From: Corydoras sp. C115
Lineage: Eukaryota > Chordata > Actinopteri > Siluriformes > Callichthyidae
DNA length: 64,000 bases
Reading direction: 5' to 3'
Assembly (NCBI GenBank): GCA_019802505.1
Contig: JAFMOC010000083.1
Span: 2,003,501 to 2,067,500, forward strand
In this document: piece after piece, positions 45,901 to 56,919 of the stretch
Layout: each line of letters opens with the position of its first letter
Position numbering within the stretch: position 1 is the first letter of the stretch
Notes under the pieces: model-generated
Seen by the model: the letters and a program-made list of their open reading frames with translations, nothing else
Databases searched by the model: none
Told to the model about the DNA's origin: nothing
Translations under genes and position numbers: made by a program

Positions 45901-48900
45901 AATTGAAGTTAATTCTACTACTTAAAAAACGCACATTATTTTAATCACTCTTCTTCCACAAATCCATCAAAGTTCTCATCTTCTGTGTCTGAATTAAAAA
46001 GCTGCACTCCGGTGTTCCCTCTCATCAATGTCCGAGTCAGTCTCGTCGCCAGGCGGCCGTTCAGCAACGATGCCGGCTTTCGTGAAAGCTCGGACAACAG
46101 TTACAGCAGAAATCTTAGCCCAGGCTTCCACAATCCATTCACAGACGCTGGCGTAACTCGCCCCGCCGCTGCCTCCGAGTTTTAGTAAATGTGTGTTCGC
46201 CGTCTATCATCCATCGCTCCCACGCCGCCCGCAACTTTACTTTAAACGCCCCGTTTACGCCAATGTCCAGCGATCGGAGTTCTTTATTTAATCCTCCCGG
46301 AATGACGGCAAGCTCCGAATTAATTTTCGGTCGCACAACAATACTTACACGTTTACTTACACGTACAATATGCACACGTATAAGGCGCACCGGTTTATAA
46401 GGCGCACGTCCGATTTCCGGGAAAATTTTAGGCTTTTAGGTGCGCCTTATAGTCCGGAAAATACGGTAGTTGTCACAAACAAGCCACATATGCTACTTTA
46501 GAGTTTAAATGCTGATTGCAGGTCTACCTTGCAGGGTTGTGTGTCTTCAAAAGCAGGTTTTTCTGAACAAGGGTGCTCACCGAGGACCATGCTGTGTATT
46601 TACTACCTAAATCAGGCTGCATAAACACACAATACACTCGGTTAACATAACACCCAGAGCAAAAAAGACATTCTTCATGAAATGAATTCAATTCAATAGT
46701 TGATTCTTACAACAGTGAAGGATTTGTCACAAAGTGACTGTGCCTCTGTTTGCAGTTCATTTTTAAACATAAAGCCCTTACTGCCAGGTACCTGAAACAA
46801 AGAATACACTCAGATTTACTTACAAATTTGTTATTTTGTCTGCTGGGATGTTAAAATGTTAAAATTTTCAATAAACATTTTGAATAGCAGATTAGAAATA
46901 TCTTTCTTTGAAAAACAAGAAAAAACTTTGAAATTATTTAATGTGTGCAATTGTGAAAAAAAATGTGGCTTTGCATCATTATGAAAAGACATGTCTGATA
47001 TTCGGGCAAATAATTTTTTTTGGTTTCGTTTCAGCCAAAAAAATGTATTTAAAATGCACTAGTTAATATTCATACAATACCCATTACTGCAATATCAATG
47101 TTTGTACCTGGGAGGTGGGCGGCACGGTGGTTTAGTGGTTAGCATGTTCTCCTCTCAGCACTAGGGATTCCCGGTTCGAATCCCCATCTGGGTGGAGTTT
47201 CCATGTTCTCCCCGTGTCCACGTGGGTTTCCTCCGGGTTCTCCGGTTTCCTCCCACAGTCCAAAACCATGGATTAAGTCAATTGGGCTCTCCAAATTTCC
47301 CCATGTAGAGTGTGTTTGTGTACGTGTCTGTGTGTGTGAGTGTGTGCCCAGCGATAGATTGGCGCCCTGTCCTGGGTGTATCTGCCCAGCGCCCGAAACG
47401 TTCTTCCCTGGATGGAACCCCCGCGACCCTAATATAGGATAAAGCGGAAGATAATGAATGAATGAATGAAAGTACCTGGGAGTGTCTGTACAATGTGAGC
47501 AGAACAGCATAACCTCCAGATCTCTTCTGAGGCACATATGCTCTCTTTTTCTTCCCCTTTTCCCATCCAGCATCACCTGCAGCCCTCCTCTACATGTAAA
47601 TGTCAAGAAGAGTATAGTACATTATACAGCCCCATTAATGTCCATATAATAAATCTTTCTTTTTGTGTTGTTTTGAAAAGATTTGCTCAAGTGATATTTG
47701 GCACAAAAAATAACACTGATTCAGCAGTCATACAGTAGTATGTGTTGTGCTTATACAATTATGTGGAGTGCTTAAGTTTTAAAATTTATGCAGACATCGA
47801 CATGTTAAGTTTCTGTTAGTTACCAAATGTGTGACAACTGTACAACTGAGCATGCACAGAAATGTTACTAAGCAAAATGGAAAGTAAAAGTACATTCGGT
47901 AAACAGAAACAAAGGTCGCATATTTCTTATAGTCACCATATTTCCTCCGGCCTTTGCAGAAGTATTGTTGGAACACTGTATTGGTGGGTTATTGGGAGGC
48001 AGATGGTTATTAGAGGGTTGGATTACATGTGGAATTATGTGGATAGGAGCATCTACACCTATAACAGAAGAAACAGTATTAAACACACAGCTAGTCATAA
48101 CACAGATTTACATATTATTACTCTTGCTATAAAATTAGTATTACAATTATTTTTATATGATAATAGACATTGTCTAAATGAATCTCCATAAACAAATTTA
48201 ATAAACACAAGTCTATAAAACCCATTTATATTTATCTGACTTTTTTTTTATTTAAAATTTGACCCGGTTATGCCGCAAAATATCTTAAATTTTCTAATAT
48301 GTAAACTTATATATGAAAAAATGCATTTCCTTTTCTTATTATTAATGTTTGTCCTTACATGGTGACATTGTTTCAGTACAAGGATTTTTCTTGAACAGAA
48401 TACAAACGGCCTTTAGCAAAAACCACAAATTTATTTCCAAATGTCTTTGTCATTACAACAGGAGGTATTTGTTTACAAGTTGTTAAAGTCAAAACTTTTG
48501 TTATGTTTATGTAGTTCCAACTCATGCTCGTAGAACTAGTTTGATATTTGTAAAACTAATACTGCTTAATTTTTATTTAATATTTTGTGAATCAAAGTCA
48601 GTACACATATAAACCACATCCTAGTTTGGTGCTTTAAGCTATTTATTAAAATTTTTCCTGTTTCACTAGTCATTGTTTATAACTGGGTTCATCAACCCGA
48701 GGCTAACAGACCTGCGCACAGCTCGCAAGATGTGGAACTACATTTTCTTGGATTTAAGCTCTATGATTACAGTGCCGATCAGCTCTTGACCACTGGTTTC
48801 CAATGAAAAAAGATCAGGATTTAGAGATTACAAGTCTGTGTTTCATTTAAGCGATGGGTATGAAATAGATGCCCAGGCTTGTTATCTGAAGTTGGTTCTT

Positions 48901-51146
48901 ATGTTTGCACATAATACAGGGTGTATCAATAGCTCACACACGTTAATATTCCAGAAGGAAAATTTTTAAGTATCAAACCAACCATGGGTATAGTGTTCTT
49001 TTAACGATTAGCAATGTAGTTTTTGTACCAAAGACTGTACATTGGATTTATGGCCAAATGTTGGTCTCATGAGGAATCATAACACATTTTCCCACAACCA
49101 TTAGACAGACTTAATGTACATTTGTGCCTAATGTAGCAGGGCTCGGATGTTTTTCTTTGTAAGAAAGATTCATGCATGTAAGATACAATCAGGTTAGATT
49201 GGTATCACATGTAGTACACAACCAGTTCTAGACAAAATTTCATGTTGTTCCTTTAATGCTGTTCTAGGCCTCTAGGCAGCCTGCCTGACCAGTTTGCCCC
49301 TATTTTCATTAATTTCTTAATAACATTCAGTTCTGTCTTCACTGTTGATGCACTGTAGTATATATGTTTTAGGTTGTTTAAAACCGTTTAATAGATGAAT
49401 ACCTATATACAATTAAATTCTTTAAAAAATTTTAAAGGTCTTAGCAGATCATCCATTTATCCATCCATAATCTTCTGCTTTATCCTCTATTAGGGTCGCG
49501 GGGGGGGCCATCCAGGGGAGAATATTTCGGGCGCTGGGCAGATACACCCATGACTGGCGCCAATCTATCGCTGGGCACACACTCACTCACACAAACACAC
49601 TTTATATGGGAAAATTTGTAGAATTCAATTGACTTGATCCATGTTTTTGGACTGTGGGAGGAAAACCGGAGAACCCGGAGGAAACCCACGCGGACACGGG
49701 GAGAACATGGAAACTCCACCCAGATTGGGATTCGAACCGAGAAACCCTAGTACTGAGAGGAGAACATGCTAACCACTAAGCCACCGCGCCGCCCTTAACG
49801 GATCAGGGTTTTTGCAAAAGGAAACAATGTTTGTAAAATCCCACTAGAATCTCTTTAATGACTTTAAATAGTGACATATTTGTACTAATTATTATTAACA
49901 TGAGTTTTAAGATTGGTCATTAGCGAACACAGCCAGTTACACAATCACATTAGTTAATCATATTTTTTCTCTCTTAACAATTTTACCTATATTTCAATTG
50001 TCATAACAACTGAATTAATAAAAAATAATTAATCGTTCTATATCACAAACCATTTTATATGTATAAATAACTTTCAAAACCCATGGTATACAGCCTATAA
50101 CTGCATCATAAAGATTTCCAATAAAAGTTTAAATTAACATATTTGACTTTACTCCAATAATGTTTGCGAGCAAAACATTTCTCTGTGTTAGTTCTCCGTT
50201 CTAAGCTTCCAAACAAACCATATAAGGTGTTATTGTTTTACTCTATTAATAACACTTTTTATTAGTAGTTTTAACAATACTTAATGAGCTTTAAGAGGCG
50301 GCACGGTGGCTTAGTGGTTCGCACGTTCGCCTCTCAGCGCTAGGGATTCCCGGTTCGAATCCCCATCCGGGTGGAGTTTCCATGTTCTCCCCGTGTCTGC
50401 GTGGGTTTCCTCCGGGTTCTCTGGTTTCTTGGATCAAGTCAATTGAATTCTCAAAATTGCCCCATATAGAGTGTGTCTGTGTGAGTGAGTGTGTGCCCAG
50501 CGATGGATTGGCGCCCTGTCCTGAGTCTATCTGCCCACCGCCCGAGACGTTCTCCCCTGGATGGGCATGGGGAACCCCACCGCGACCCTAATAGAGGATA
50601 AAGCGGGAGATAATGAATGAATGAATGAATGAATAATGAGCTTTAAATACAAATGAATAACAGTAATGCTGTAATGAACTTTATCCTAACCATTCTCTCG
50701 ATAGTGTTTCTGCAGCCGCTCATCCAGTATTTTACAAATCCCGTCTCCAAAGTTCTGCAGGATTTTTGCCTCTTTGCCGTTCTTTAGTGGCAAAGGGTAC
50801 TTTTTCAATGAATTGATGGCCTTAAAGGAAAACAAACAAGGTTGTCAGCTGCACAAAACTAATACTATAAGTGTATTATTATTTACTTAATTTTCAAACC
50901 GTAAATCATATGGGATTCTTTGGCAATGTAAAATCAGCAAGGACAAAGAAGTGATCGGCAGAACCCTCCAAACTGTTTGATTTTCTCCTGGCAAAACAGC
51001 CACTTTACCTTCTGATAGACGTACTGAGTTTTCAGGTTCTTGTCTCTGGCCTGATCCCGCATCTCAGTCAGCCACTGCAGGAACAGCGGGTTGGGACATG
51101 CGGGCACAGGCCGTTTCCGACCCAGTCTCACTTCTTCCGATGGCAT
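36011..51146 (-). CDS. mus81: MUS81 structure-specific endonuclease catalytic subunit, complete, 16 exons
   Basis: Exons (minus): 51146-51009, 50820-50691, 48058-47937, 47589-47476, 46791-46711, 46616-46528, 44060-43887, 43776-43612, 42614-42487, 41356-41244, 41005-40886, 39912-39817, 39728-39588, 39034-38931, 37104-37021, 36077-36011. Phases agree throughout; 1866 nt = 621 codons plus stop (human 551). MUS81 with EME1/EME2 cleaves stalled forks and recombination intermediates in the nucleus. Seen: N-terminal RLGRKRPVPACPNPLFLQWL and helix-hairpin-helix region; winged-helix region about 160-230; acidic linker about 235-325; ERCC4-type nuclease with LCVDF near 330, VGDFLW near 366 and the catalytic IIERKRMDDL at 397-405; C-terminal HhH (VREVFARQLMQVSGISGDKAAA); end LYCTHGPLT. 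The ATG at 51146 precedes PSEEVRLGR; the upstream in-frame codons begin with TTG, not ATG. The exon 10 acceptor has a poor pyrimidine tract and is the least certain junction. Confidence 0.94.
36282..36580 (+). mobile_element. Main SINE family copy with an internal deletion
   Basis: Plus orientation; the segment between gtgtgtgc and aacgttctcc (tgcccagcgatgg...) is missing. It lies in mus81 intron 15, about 205 nt upstream of the last coding exon in transcript order. Confidence 0.88.
37570..38505 (+). mobile_element. Internally deleted hAT transposon with BED-finger remnant
   Basis: 13-bp terminal inverted repeats (CAGTGCTTCTCAA / CAGTGATTCTCAA on the minus strand) and a perfect 8-bp target duplication CTTTAATG (37562-37569, 38506-38513), diagnostic of hAT. 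Inside, 37675-38000 encodes a decayed transposase N-terminus: GDKERPACLLCL (a BED-finger-like CxxC), then an in-frame stop, then RRHLKTLHP-like residues. The rest of the transposase is missing. In mus81 intron 14. Confidence 0.88.
39190..39536 (-). mobile_element. Main SINE family, full copy with target duplication
   Basis: Minus orientation; flanked by the 15-bp repeat GATTTAACAAATCAT (39175-39189, 39537-39551). In mus81 intron 13, 37 nt from the exon 13 boundary at 39588. Confidence 0.95.
40008..40830 (-). repeat. Direct duplication: two SINE copies with (ATA)n flanks
   Basis: Two minus-oriented main-family copies (40018-40352 and 40402-40752) are each followed by the same sequence, cgcctggataataataataa and then an ATA/TTA-rich palindrome (40350-40400, 40750-40830). 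The shared flank implies duplication of the whole unit. In mus81 intron 11. Confidence 0.85.
41899..42165. repeat. Paralogous intronic segment A (uninterrupted copy)
   Basis: Matches 45471-45739 in order (cccttttggatagcattttt, ccaaccagatttatactgac, aataaactttagagttatag, aaccaaatacag, atgtgtgaattta). In mus81 intron 9; its partner is in intron 6. Confidence 0.85.
42810..43090. repeat. AT-dinucleotide microsatellites
   Basis: Runs of AT/TA at about 42815-42842, 42862-42912 and 43063-43087 in mus81 intron 8. They produce spurious low-complexity open frames. Confidence 0.9.
43091..43412 (+). mobile_element. Main SINE family copy
   Basis: Plus orientation; a small deletion between cccggttc and tatgttctcc removes part of the post-B-box region. 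Inserted at the edge of an AT microsatellite in mus81 intron 8. Confidence 0.88.
45090..45416 (+). mobile_element. Main SINE family copy, head-truncated, with target duplication
   Basis: Plus orientation, starting ggcttagtgcttagcacg; flanked by the 13-bp repeat AGTGTCGTGATCA (45077-45089, 45417-45429). In mus81 intron 6. Confidence 0.95.
45471..45739. repeat. Paralogous intronic segment B (carries the pogo-type insertion)
   Basis: Second copy of 41899-42165, interrupted at its right end by the transposon starting at 45740 and continuing at 46467 (gttgtcacaaac). Confidence 0.85.
45740..46466 (-). mobile_element. Internally deleted pogo/Tigger-type DNA transposon
   Basis: 727 bp with terminal inverted repeats of about 29 bp beginning CCGTATTTTCCGGAC and a TA on each side. 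The minus strand encodes the C-terminal part of a pogo-type DDE transposase (IPGGLNKELRSLDIGVN, FKVKLRAAWERWMIDGEH, then a frame change before VVRAF.KAGI-like and ENFDGFVEE-like residues). The DNA-binding domain and first catalytic residues are absent. In mus81 intron 6. Confidence 0.88.
47115..47471 (+). mobile_element. Main SINE family, full copy at a mus81 splice donor
   Basis: Plus orientation, opposite to mus81. Flanked by the 11-bp repeat GTACCTGGGAG (47104-47114, 47472-47482). The right copy contains the last 7 bases of mus81 exon 4 and the first 4 of its intron. Confidence 0.95.
48200..49445. other. mus81 intron 2 sequence, nothing recognised
   Basis: AT-rich. No repeat motif, exon or RNA was recognised. 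Confidence 0.45.
49450..49796 (-). mobile_element. Main SINE family copy
   Basis: Minus orientation, with a G-run and a small deletion of the gttccccatgcc region near the tail (49499-49510). In mus81 intron 2. Confidence 0.88.
50295..50633 (+). mobile_element. Main SINE family copy with target duplication
   Basis: Plus orientation; flanked by the 13-bp repeat TAATGAGCTTTAA (50282-50294, 50634-50646). The insertion ends 58 nt from mus81 exon 2. Confidence 0.95.
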
Positions 51147-51201
51147 GTACGAACACAGTGAGTGCTTCAACCTCAGGCAAAATCATTAGCTCTTCCTGAG
51201 T
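51147..51201 (-). promoter_or_regulatory. Probable 5' UTR exon segment of mus81 with an overlapping upstream ORF
   Basis: A plausible acceptor (gtttctggactcag) at about 51202 suggests that the first coding exon starts in the 5' UTR. An upstream ATG at 51186-51184 is out of frame with the mus81 ATG and opens a 40-codon frame that ends at 51064, inside coding exon 1. The splice acceptor is inferred; the ATG and frame are seen directly. Confidence 0.4.
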
Positions 51202-51292
51202 CCAGAAACAAACAGGTTAAAGTGTGTTTCAAAAGAAATTGCTAAAATAATGTTTGTGTTGAATTTATATTAACATTTGAACAATGAGACAA

Positions 51293-52435
51293 CAAAGGGA
51301 GAATGTTTCAGTGCAGGGCAGATACACACAGGACAGGGAGTCTGTCAACTGCATGGCACACGCTAAATTACAAAGACACACTATATGGGGCAATTTAGAG
51401 CAGCCAATTCACCTTGATTCCATGCTTTTGAACGGTAGGAGAAAACCAGAAAATCCGGACGAAACCCACGCAGGGTGGCACGGTGGCTTAGTGGATAGAA
51501 AGTTCGCCTGTCAGCGTTAGGGATTCCTGGTTGGAATCCCCATCTGGGTGGAGTTTCCATGTTCTCCCCGTGTCCGTGTGGGTTTCCTCTGGGTTTTCCG
51601 GTTTCCTCCCACAGTCCAAAAACATGGATCAAGTCAATTGAGTTCTCCAAATTGCCCCATATAGAGTGTGCATGTGTGAGTGAGTGTGTGCCCAGCGATA
51701 GATTGGCGCCCTGTCCTGGGTCTATCTGCCCAGCGCCCGAAACGTTCTTCCCTGGATGGGCATGGGGAACCCCGCGACCCTAATAGAGGATAAAGTGGAA
51801 GATAACGGATAGAAGGGCGGCACGGTGGGTTAGTGGTTCGCCTCTCAGCGCTAGGGATTCCCGGTTCGAATCCCCATCTGGGTGGAGTTTTCCATGTTGT
51901 CCGTTTGGGTTTCCTCCGGGTTCTCCAGTTTCCACCCACAGTCCAAAAACATGGATCAAGTCAATTGAGTTCTCCAAATTGCCCCATATAGAGTGTGCAT
52001 GTGTGAGTGAGTGTGTGCCCAGCGATAGATTGGTGTCCTGTCCTGGGTGAATCTGCCCAGCGCCCGAAACGTTCTCCCCTGGATGGGCATGGTGAACCCC
52101 CCCCCCCCCCCCGTGACACTAATAGAGGATAAAGCGGTAGATAATGGATAGAAGGGCGGCACGGTGGCTTAGTGGTTAGCATGTTCTCCTCTCAGCGCTA
52201 GGGATTCCCGGTTCGAATCCCCATCTGGGTGGAGTTTTCCATGTTCTCCCCGTGTCCGCGTGGGTTTCCTCCGGGTTCTCCGGTTTCCTCCCACAGTCCA
52301 AAAACATGGATCAAGTCAACTGAGTTCTCCAAATTGCCCCATATAGAGTGTGTGTGAGTGAGTGTGTGTGCCCCCCGGAAGGAAGATAATGGATGGAAAC
52401 CCACGCGGACACGGAGAGAACATTATAAACGCCAC
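51293..52435. repeat. SINE cluster upstream of mus81: a fragment, then a head-to-tail trimer
   Basis: 51293-51472 is a diverged minus-oriented fragment. Plus-oriented copies follow at 51473-51812, 51813-52153 and 52154-52388 (truncated). Each of the first two tails ends gata(a)(t/c)ggatagaagg directly before the next head. 52395-52435 is a short minus-oriented fragment. A C-run of 14 lies in the middle copy (52099-52112). Confidence 0.88.
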
Positions 52436-52649
52436 CAAGATTAAGATTTAAATTATTTACAAAAATACGAGAATATAACTGAACGTTGCATTCTACAACT
52501 GCGATCTGGGACAAGTTTGCAAACAAAAAGAAGTTCGAATGTTGTGACGACCGAACTATACAACGCGTTTATAAACATGTCTAACACTAAATAATTTGTA
52601 TTTGCTCGTGATACTATTATTAAGCTAAAGTCAAACACGTTCATTTAAT

Positions 52650-52960
52650 AATTACGGACGTGTAGTGCAGCTAATGTGCTAACTAGCATACTCTAACGAT
52701 GTAAGAACTGTAACTGTTCGCCATCTTAAACTCCGCTCTGTATACATTTTGAAAACTGATATATTTGAATTGACATTGGCGTCTGTAATGCGAACAGTTA
52801 ACAAAAAAACAATAAAGCAAATAACCTGTTTAGATATGTGCAGGGCGCGCGAGTTTCAGCTGCGCGACGCGCCAATGTTTTTAAAAGTCTGAACGCGAGG
52901 TTGCCAAGTATTTGGGAACTACCCACACCCAACTGTTCATTTTTTAGACGGCGCTTAAAC
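52650..52960 (-). promoter_or_regulatory. Possible mus81 promoter region
   Basis: A single-copy stretch about 1.5 kb upstream of the mus81 ATG with a local CpG cluster (gggcgcgcgag, gcgcgacgcgcc around 52842-52872) in otherwise AT-rich, SINE-rich DNA. It is the best candidate promoter between mus81 and the SINE array, but no transcription start can be shown. Confidence 0.3.
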
Positions 52961-53002
52961 CAACTACAGGCGAGGCTGCTGGGTCCAGCAAACTCCATTC
53001 CT

Positions 53003-53622
53003 TCATTATCTCCCGCTTTATCCTCTATTAGGGTCGCGGTGGGGTTCCCCATGCCAATCCAGGAGAGAACGTCTCGGGCGCTGGGCAGATAGACCCAGGA
53101 CAGGGCGCCAGTCTATCGTGGGCACACACTCACTCACACAGACACACTCTATTTGGGACAATTTGGAGAATTCAAATGACCTTAAACTATGTTTTTGGAA
53201 TGTGGAAGGAAACCGGAGAACCCAGAGGAAACCCATGCGGAAACCCATGGAAACTCCACCCAGATTGGGATTCATTCATTCATTCATTATCTTCTGCTTG
53301 ATCCTCTATTAAGGTTGCGGTGGGGTTCCCCATGCCAATCCAGGGGAGAACATCTCAGGCGCTGGGAAGATACACCCAGGACAGGGCGCCAATCCATCGC
53401 TGGGCACACACTCACTCACACAGGCACACTCTATATGGGGCAATTTGGAGAATTCAATTGACTTCATCCATGTTTTTGGACTGTGTGAGGAAACCGGAGA
53501 ACCCGGAGGAGACCCACGCGGACACGGGGAGAACATGGAAACTCCACCCAGATTGGGATTCGATCCGGGAATCCCTAGTGCTGAGAGGAGAACGTGCTAA
53601 CCACTAAGCCACCGTGCCGCCC
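53003..53622 (-). repeat. Tandem dimer of main-family SINEs
   Basis: Minus orientation. The first unit (53003-53271) stops at cccagattgggatt and the second (53272-53622) begins at once with its (CATT)n tail. The second is full length and ends accgtgccgccc; ccagcaaactcca flanks the whole dimer (52985-52997, 53625-53637), so it looks like a single insertion locus. Confidence 0.9.
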
Positions 53623-53754
53623 TTCCAGCAAACTCCAATTAGCCAAAAAATGCACATGACAAATTACCATTAGAAAGCAGGACAGCTACAGACAAACACA
53701 CAAAAACTGCATGCACATAAAAACCACAGACTTTGAGAAATTCATTAATTTTTT

Positions 53755-54030
53755 CTTCATCCGCTTTATCCTATATTAGGGTTGCAGGGGTTCCCCATGC
53801 CCATCCAGGGGAGAAAGTTTTGGGAGCTGGGCAGACACACCCTGGACAGGGCGCCAATCTAACGCTGGGCACACACTCACTCATACAAACACACTCTATA
53901 TGGGGCAATTTGGAGAATTCAATTGACTTGATCCATGTTTTTGGACTGTGTGAGGAAACCGGAGAACCCGGAGGAAACCCACGCGGACACGGGGAGAACA
54001 TGGAAACTCCACCCAGATTGGGATTCGAGC
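53755..54030 (-). mobile_element. Main SINE family copy, head-truncated
   Basis: Minus orientation, from tcatccgctttatcctat to ccacccagattgggattcga, lacking the A-box end. Confidence 0.85.
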
Positions 54031-55900
54031 AAATGTATTTGAAAAAGCATCCATTAAATATACTTAATGAATAGTTAACAAATATTGTCCCACAATAAAC
54101 GTTTAAATTCCTTGTAATGTGTTCTTCAAACAAACCTCTCACTGTATTAAAATGTATAATTTTTTTGTCACTAATATACAAACCCAGAAGACTTATTGGA
54201 CACAATATTAAATATTGAAAAGTATTTAACTGATTTATTTCACTAAACCTTAATTTAATAGACAAAAGCCTTCCATAGTTTTTAATAACAAGCATAATAT
54301 AAACAAATAGAAAAAAATGATACTTGTATCAAACTCATAGGCATGTTTTCCAGAGGTCACTTCACCTGATTTATTATGCTTTTAACAAAATTGTTTATTA
54401 ATTGAATTCTTGTTTTTTTATTAAAAAAAAAAAGCTTGATATGCTTAAGAGTCTGTGATTATCATCTTCATGATGTTTCTGTATTTTTGAAGGAAGACAG
54501 ATCTGTACTGCAGGGAGAAAAGTTATATGTCTGAGTAACTGTGCTGTTGTAACTCATGCAGTCTGGCAATCTCTTGATAAAATATACACGAAGACAGTGG
54601 AGATTATCAGCATCATATGTATCTTTGAAATGCAAATACAAACTTCATCAATTGTACCTTTATATATACGCACATCACACATGACGTACTGGATGCATCA
54701 TCTTTTATAAATGCTGCTTTTTGTACTTTTCAATGTCACTTATCAGAAACCAAAAAGAAGCAGAAACATGGACTTATCTGTATATAAATTATTTGGAGTC
54801 ATGTACTGAGAAAGTCTTTTAATTGACTGTCAATTCTCTCATAAAGTAATGACAGATGAATCGTTTTTGCTTAGAAAGACTACAACTTTGGTGAATGTTC
54901 ATTGTTTAGTCAATCTAGATGACCTCACCTGTTACCAGGGAATATTGTGGAACCTTACAAAATGAAGTAACTATAAGCTTTGGCTTATGTTGCACTTTTA
55001 CAACTTTTTAAAGGGTCAAGAAAATTCTGTAAAACCATCAAAATAAGTATAAACTATAAGATGCTGTGAGTGTTATTGTGTTAAGTAAAATGATGTTACT
55101 TTGTTATTTATTTTTATTATATGACAAATTTTATTATATTCATAAAATCTTACAAAACTACATGTAGTAGTTTAGACAGACTTGTAAATGTTTGGAGTAG
55201 AGGATACTCCAACTGTGCAACAACAAATGAGACAGTGTCTTTGATTTGACATTTTATAATAATAAAGCAAAAAAAAAAAAAACAACGCTGTGTCTGATCT
55301 GAATGCATGAGCAGACACACCATCACATCAGTGATAACAGAACAGAGTTAAACGGAGTGAGAAAATACAAAAAGTGATGATCTATAGTTTTAAATTGTAG
55401 AACTCTAAAAACATCTGTATAATAAGTCGTCAGCAAGACTAACCAATTGCACTAGTCCTATATGTTTCATTACAAACTAATGTCCTTTTAAGCAATGGAA
55501 AGATCTAGAAAACACAGGGTTAAATGATTGTGTACACAGACAGTGCCTCTCACAGACCTGTAGAACAGACTCTGAGCAGAATGGAAGGGTGGAGCAGAGG
55601 TATGTTCATTTACGATAAAAGGAAATTGTTCACATTATGAGTAGAGTACCAACAGATTACAGAGTGTATAAGGTTACAGTGCATTCAGATTTAGATCATG
55701 TTGAAAAAGATCAAAACTGTTTTGTGGAAATATTTTAAGGTGTAGCTGTCCATAAAACATAACGGGACTAGTGTCAGAGCTTTCAAACCGTTAACACGCA
55801 GAAACTCTATAATACGGTCTTTGCTGAATTCCAGCAACAAGCCTCAACAGGGACCTGGAATCCACTGCATGTGTAATGCTCAGTGCCACCCCCATTTTTT
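54031..55900. other. AT-rich intergenic DNA between mus81 and ovol1, nothing recognised
   Basis: No exon-like or transposon-like sequence was recognised. The part nearest ovol1 could include its distal 3' UTR, but no evidence fixes this. Confidence 0.45.
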
Positions 55901-55902
55901 TC

Positions 55903-55905
<3 letters not shown>

Positions 55906-55951
<46 letters not shown>

Positions 55952-55963
55952 AACAGAAAAGAT

Positions 55964-55998
<35 letters not shown>

Positions 55999-56054
55999 GA
56001 GAGACACACAGATAGAGAGAGAGACAGAGAGAGAAAGAGACAGAGTGAGGGAGA
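55906..56054. repeat. (GA)n microsatellite, imperfect
   Basis: About 150 bp of GA repeats with interruptions (acagaaacagaaaagatagac). It generates spurious SLSLSL and REREREs open frames. Confidence 0.95.
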
Positions 56055-56919
56055 GAAAGAGAGCAACCTTTTCTTTGCTTAGTTTCCCTTTGGTCTGTTG
56101 AATAAAATATTAACTTGCATAACTTGTCAACACAGCTGTCTTTGCCCAGACAAAAAAAAAATGTTTTCAATATGCCTCAACACTCATAACATAAAATAAT
56201 GCTTTATTGTATCTAAAGCACATTCATTTTGAAACCTTAGCAAAAAAAGACCCTATTATACAGTACTTCAGTGCCTTTAAACTATTAGTCCTAAAGATCA
56301 GCCAGCATTGTCACGGCTGAAACGTCAGGAAATAATTACACAAACAGAACCAGTTATTCTTGAGTGTTTGGAATATAAAAAGCAGGCTCAATGAATTAGA
56401 AGTTACTATAAATTTATAAAAATCTGATATAAATGATATACCCGAAGTACATTGCAAACCCTTTGATAAATAGATTTTTCTTTATACATTACATATACAG
56501 CTGTTCACCAAAACATCCATTCCCACGTCAGACAAAAAAAAAAAAACAGTAGCTTAAGGCAGTGTTTTATATATAGCAATATATATTTCCTAATGTAACT
56601 TGAGCTCTTTATTGTGGCTCCCCTGAGAAAATGTCATATGACTTACATCAAAAAAATATTTTAATATCTTTCAAAATGAGAGAAGTCTATGTAAAATGAA
56701 ATCATGCAGATTTGTTATCTACGGTTTTCATCGTGAAGAACTCCTTGTGTAAACACAGACTGAAGGTAATCGATGCATGAAGCATTTGTGTTACAACAGC
56801 AAAAGCAGTCCATTTTTCTCACTTTGTTTTTTGATAAGCTTTAATGTGAGTAATCTGACATAAGATGAATGTAGTGTGAATCAAGAAGATCCTATGCCAA
56901 CTTATTAATCTTTCTACCT

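Noticed and set aside
45985..46400. Open frames of 66-83 codons that could suggest a novel gene in a mus81 intron
   Set aside because: They lie inside the pogo-type element, and the minus-strand frame is recognisable transposase.
55791..56170. Serine/leucine and arginine/glutamate repeat proteins
   Set aside because: Translations of the imperfect (GA)n microsatellite.
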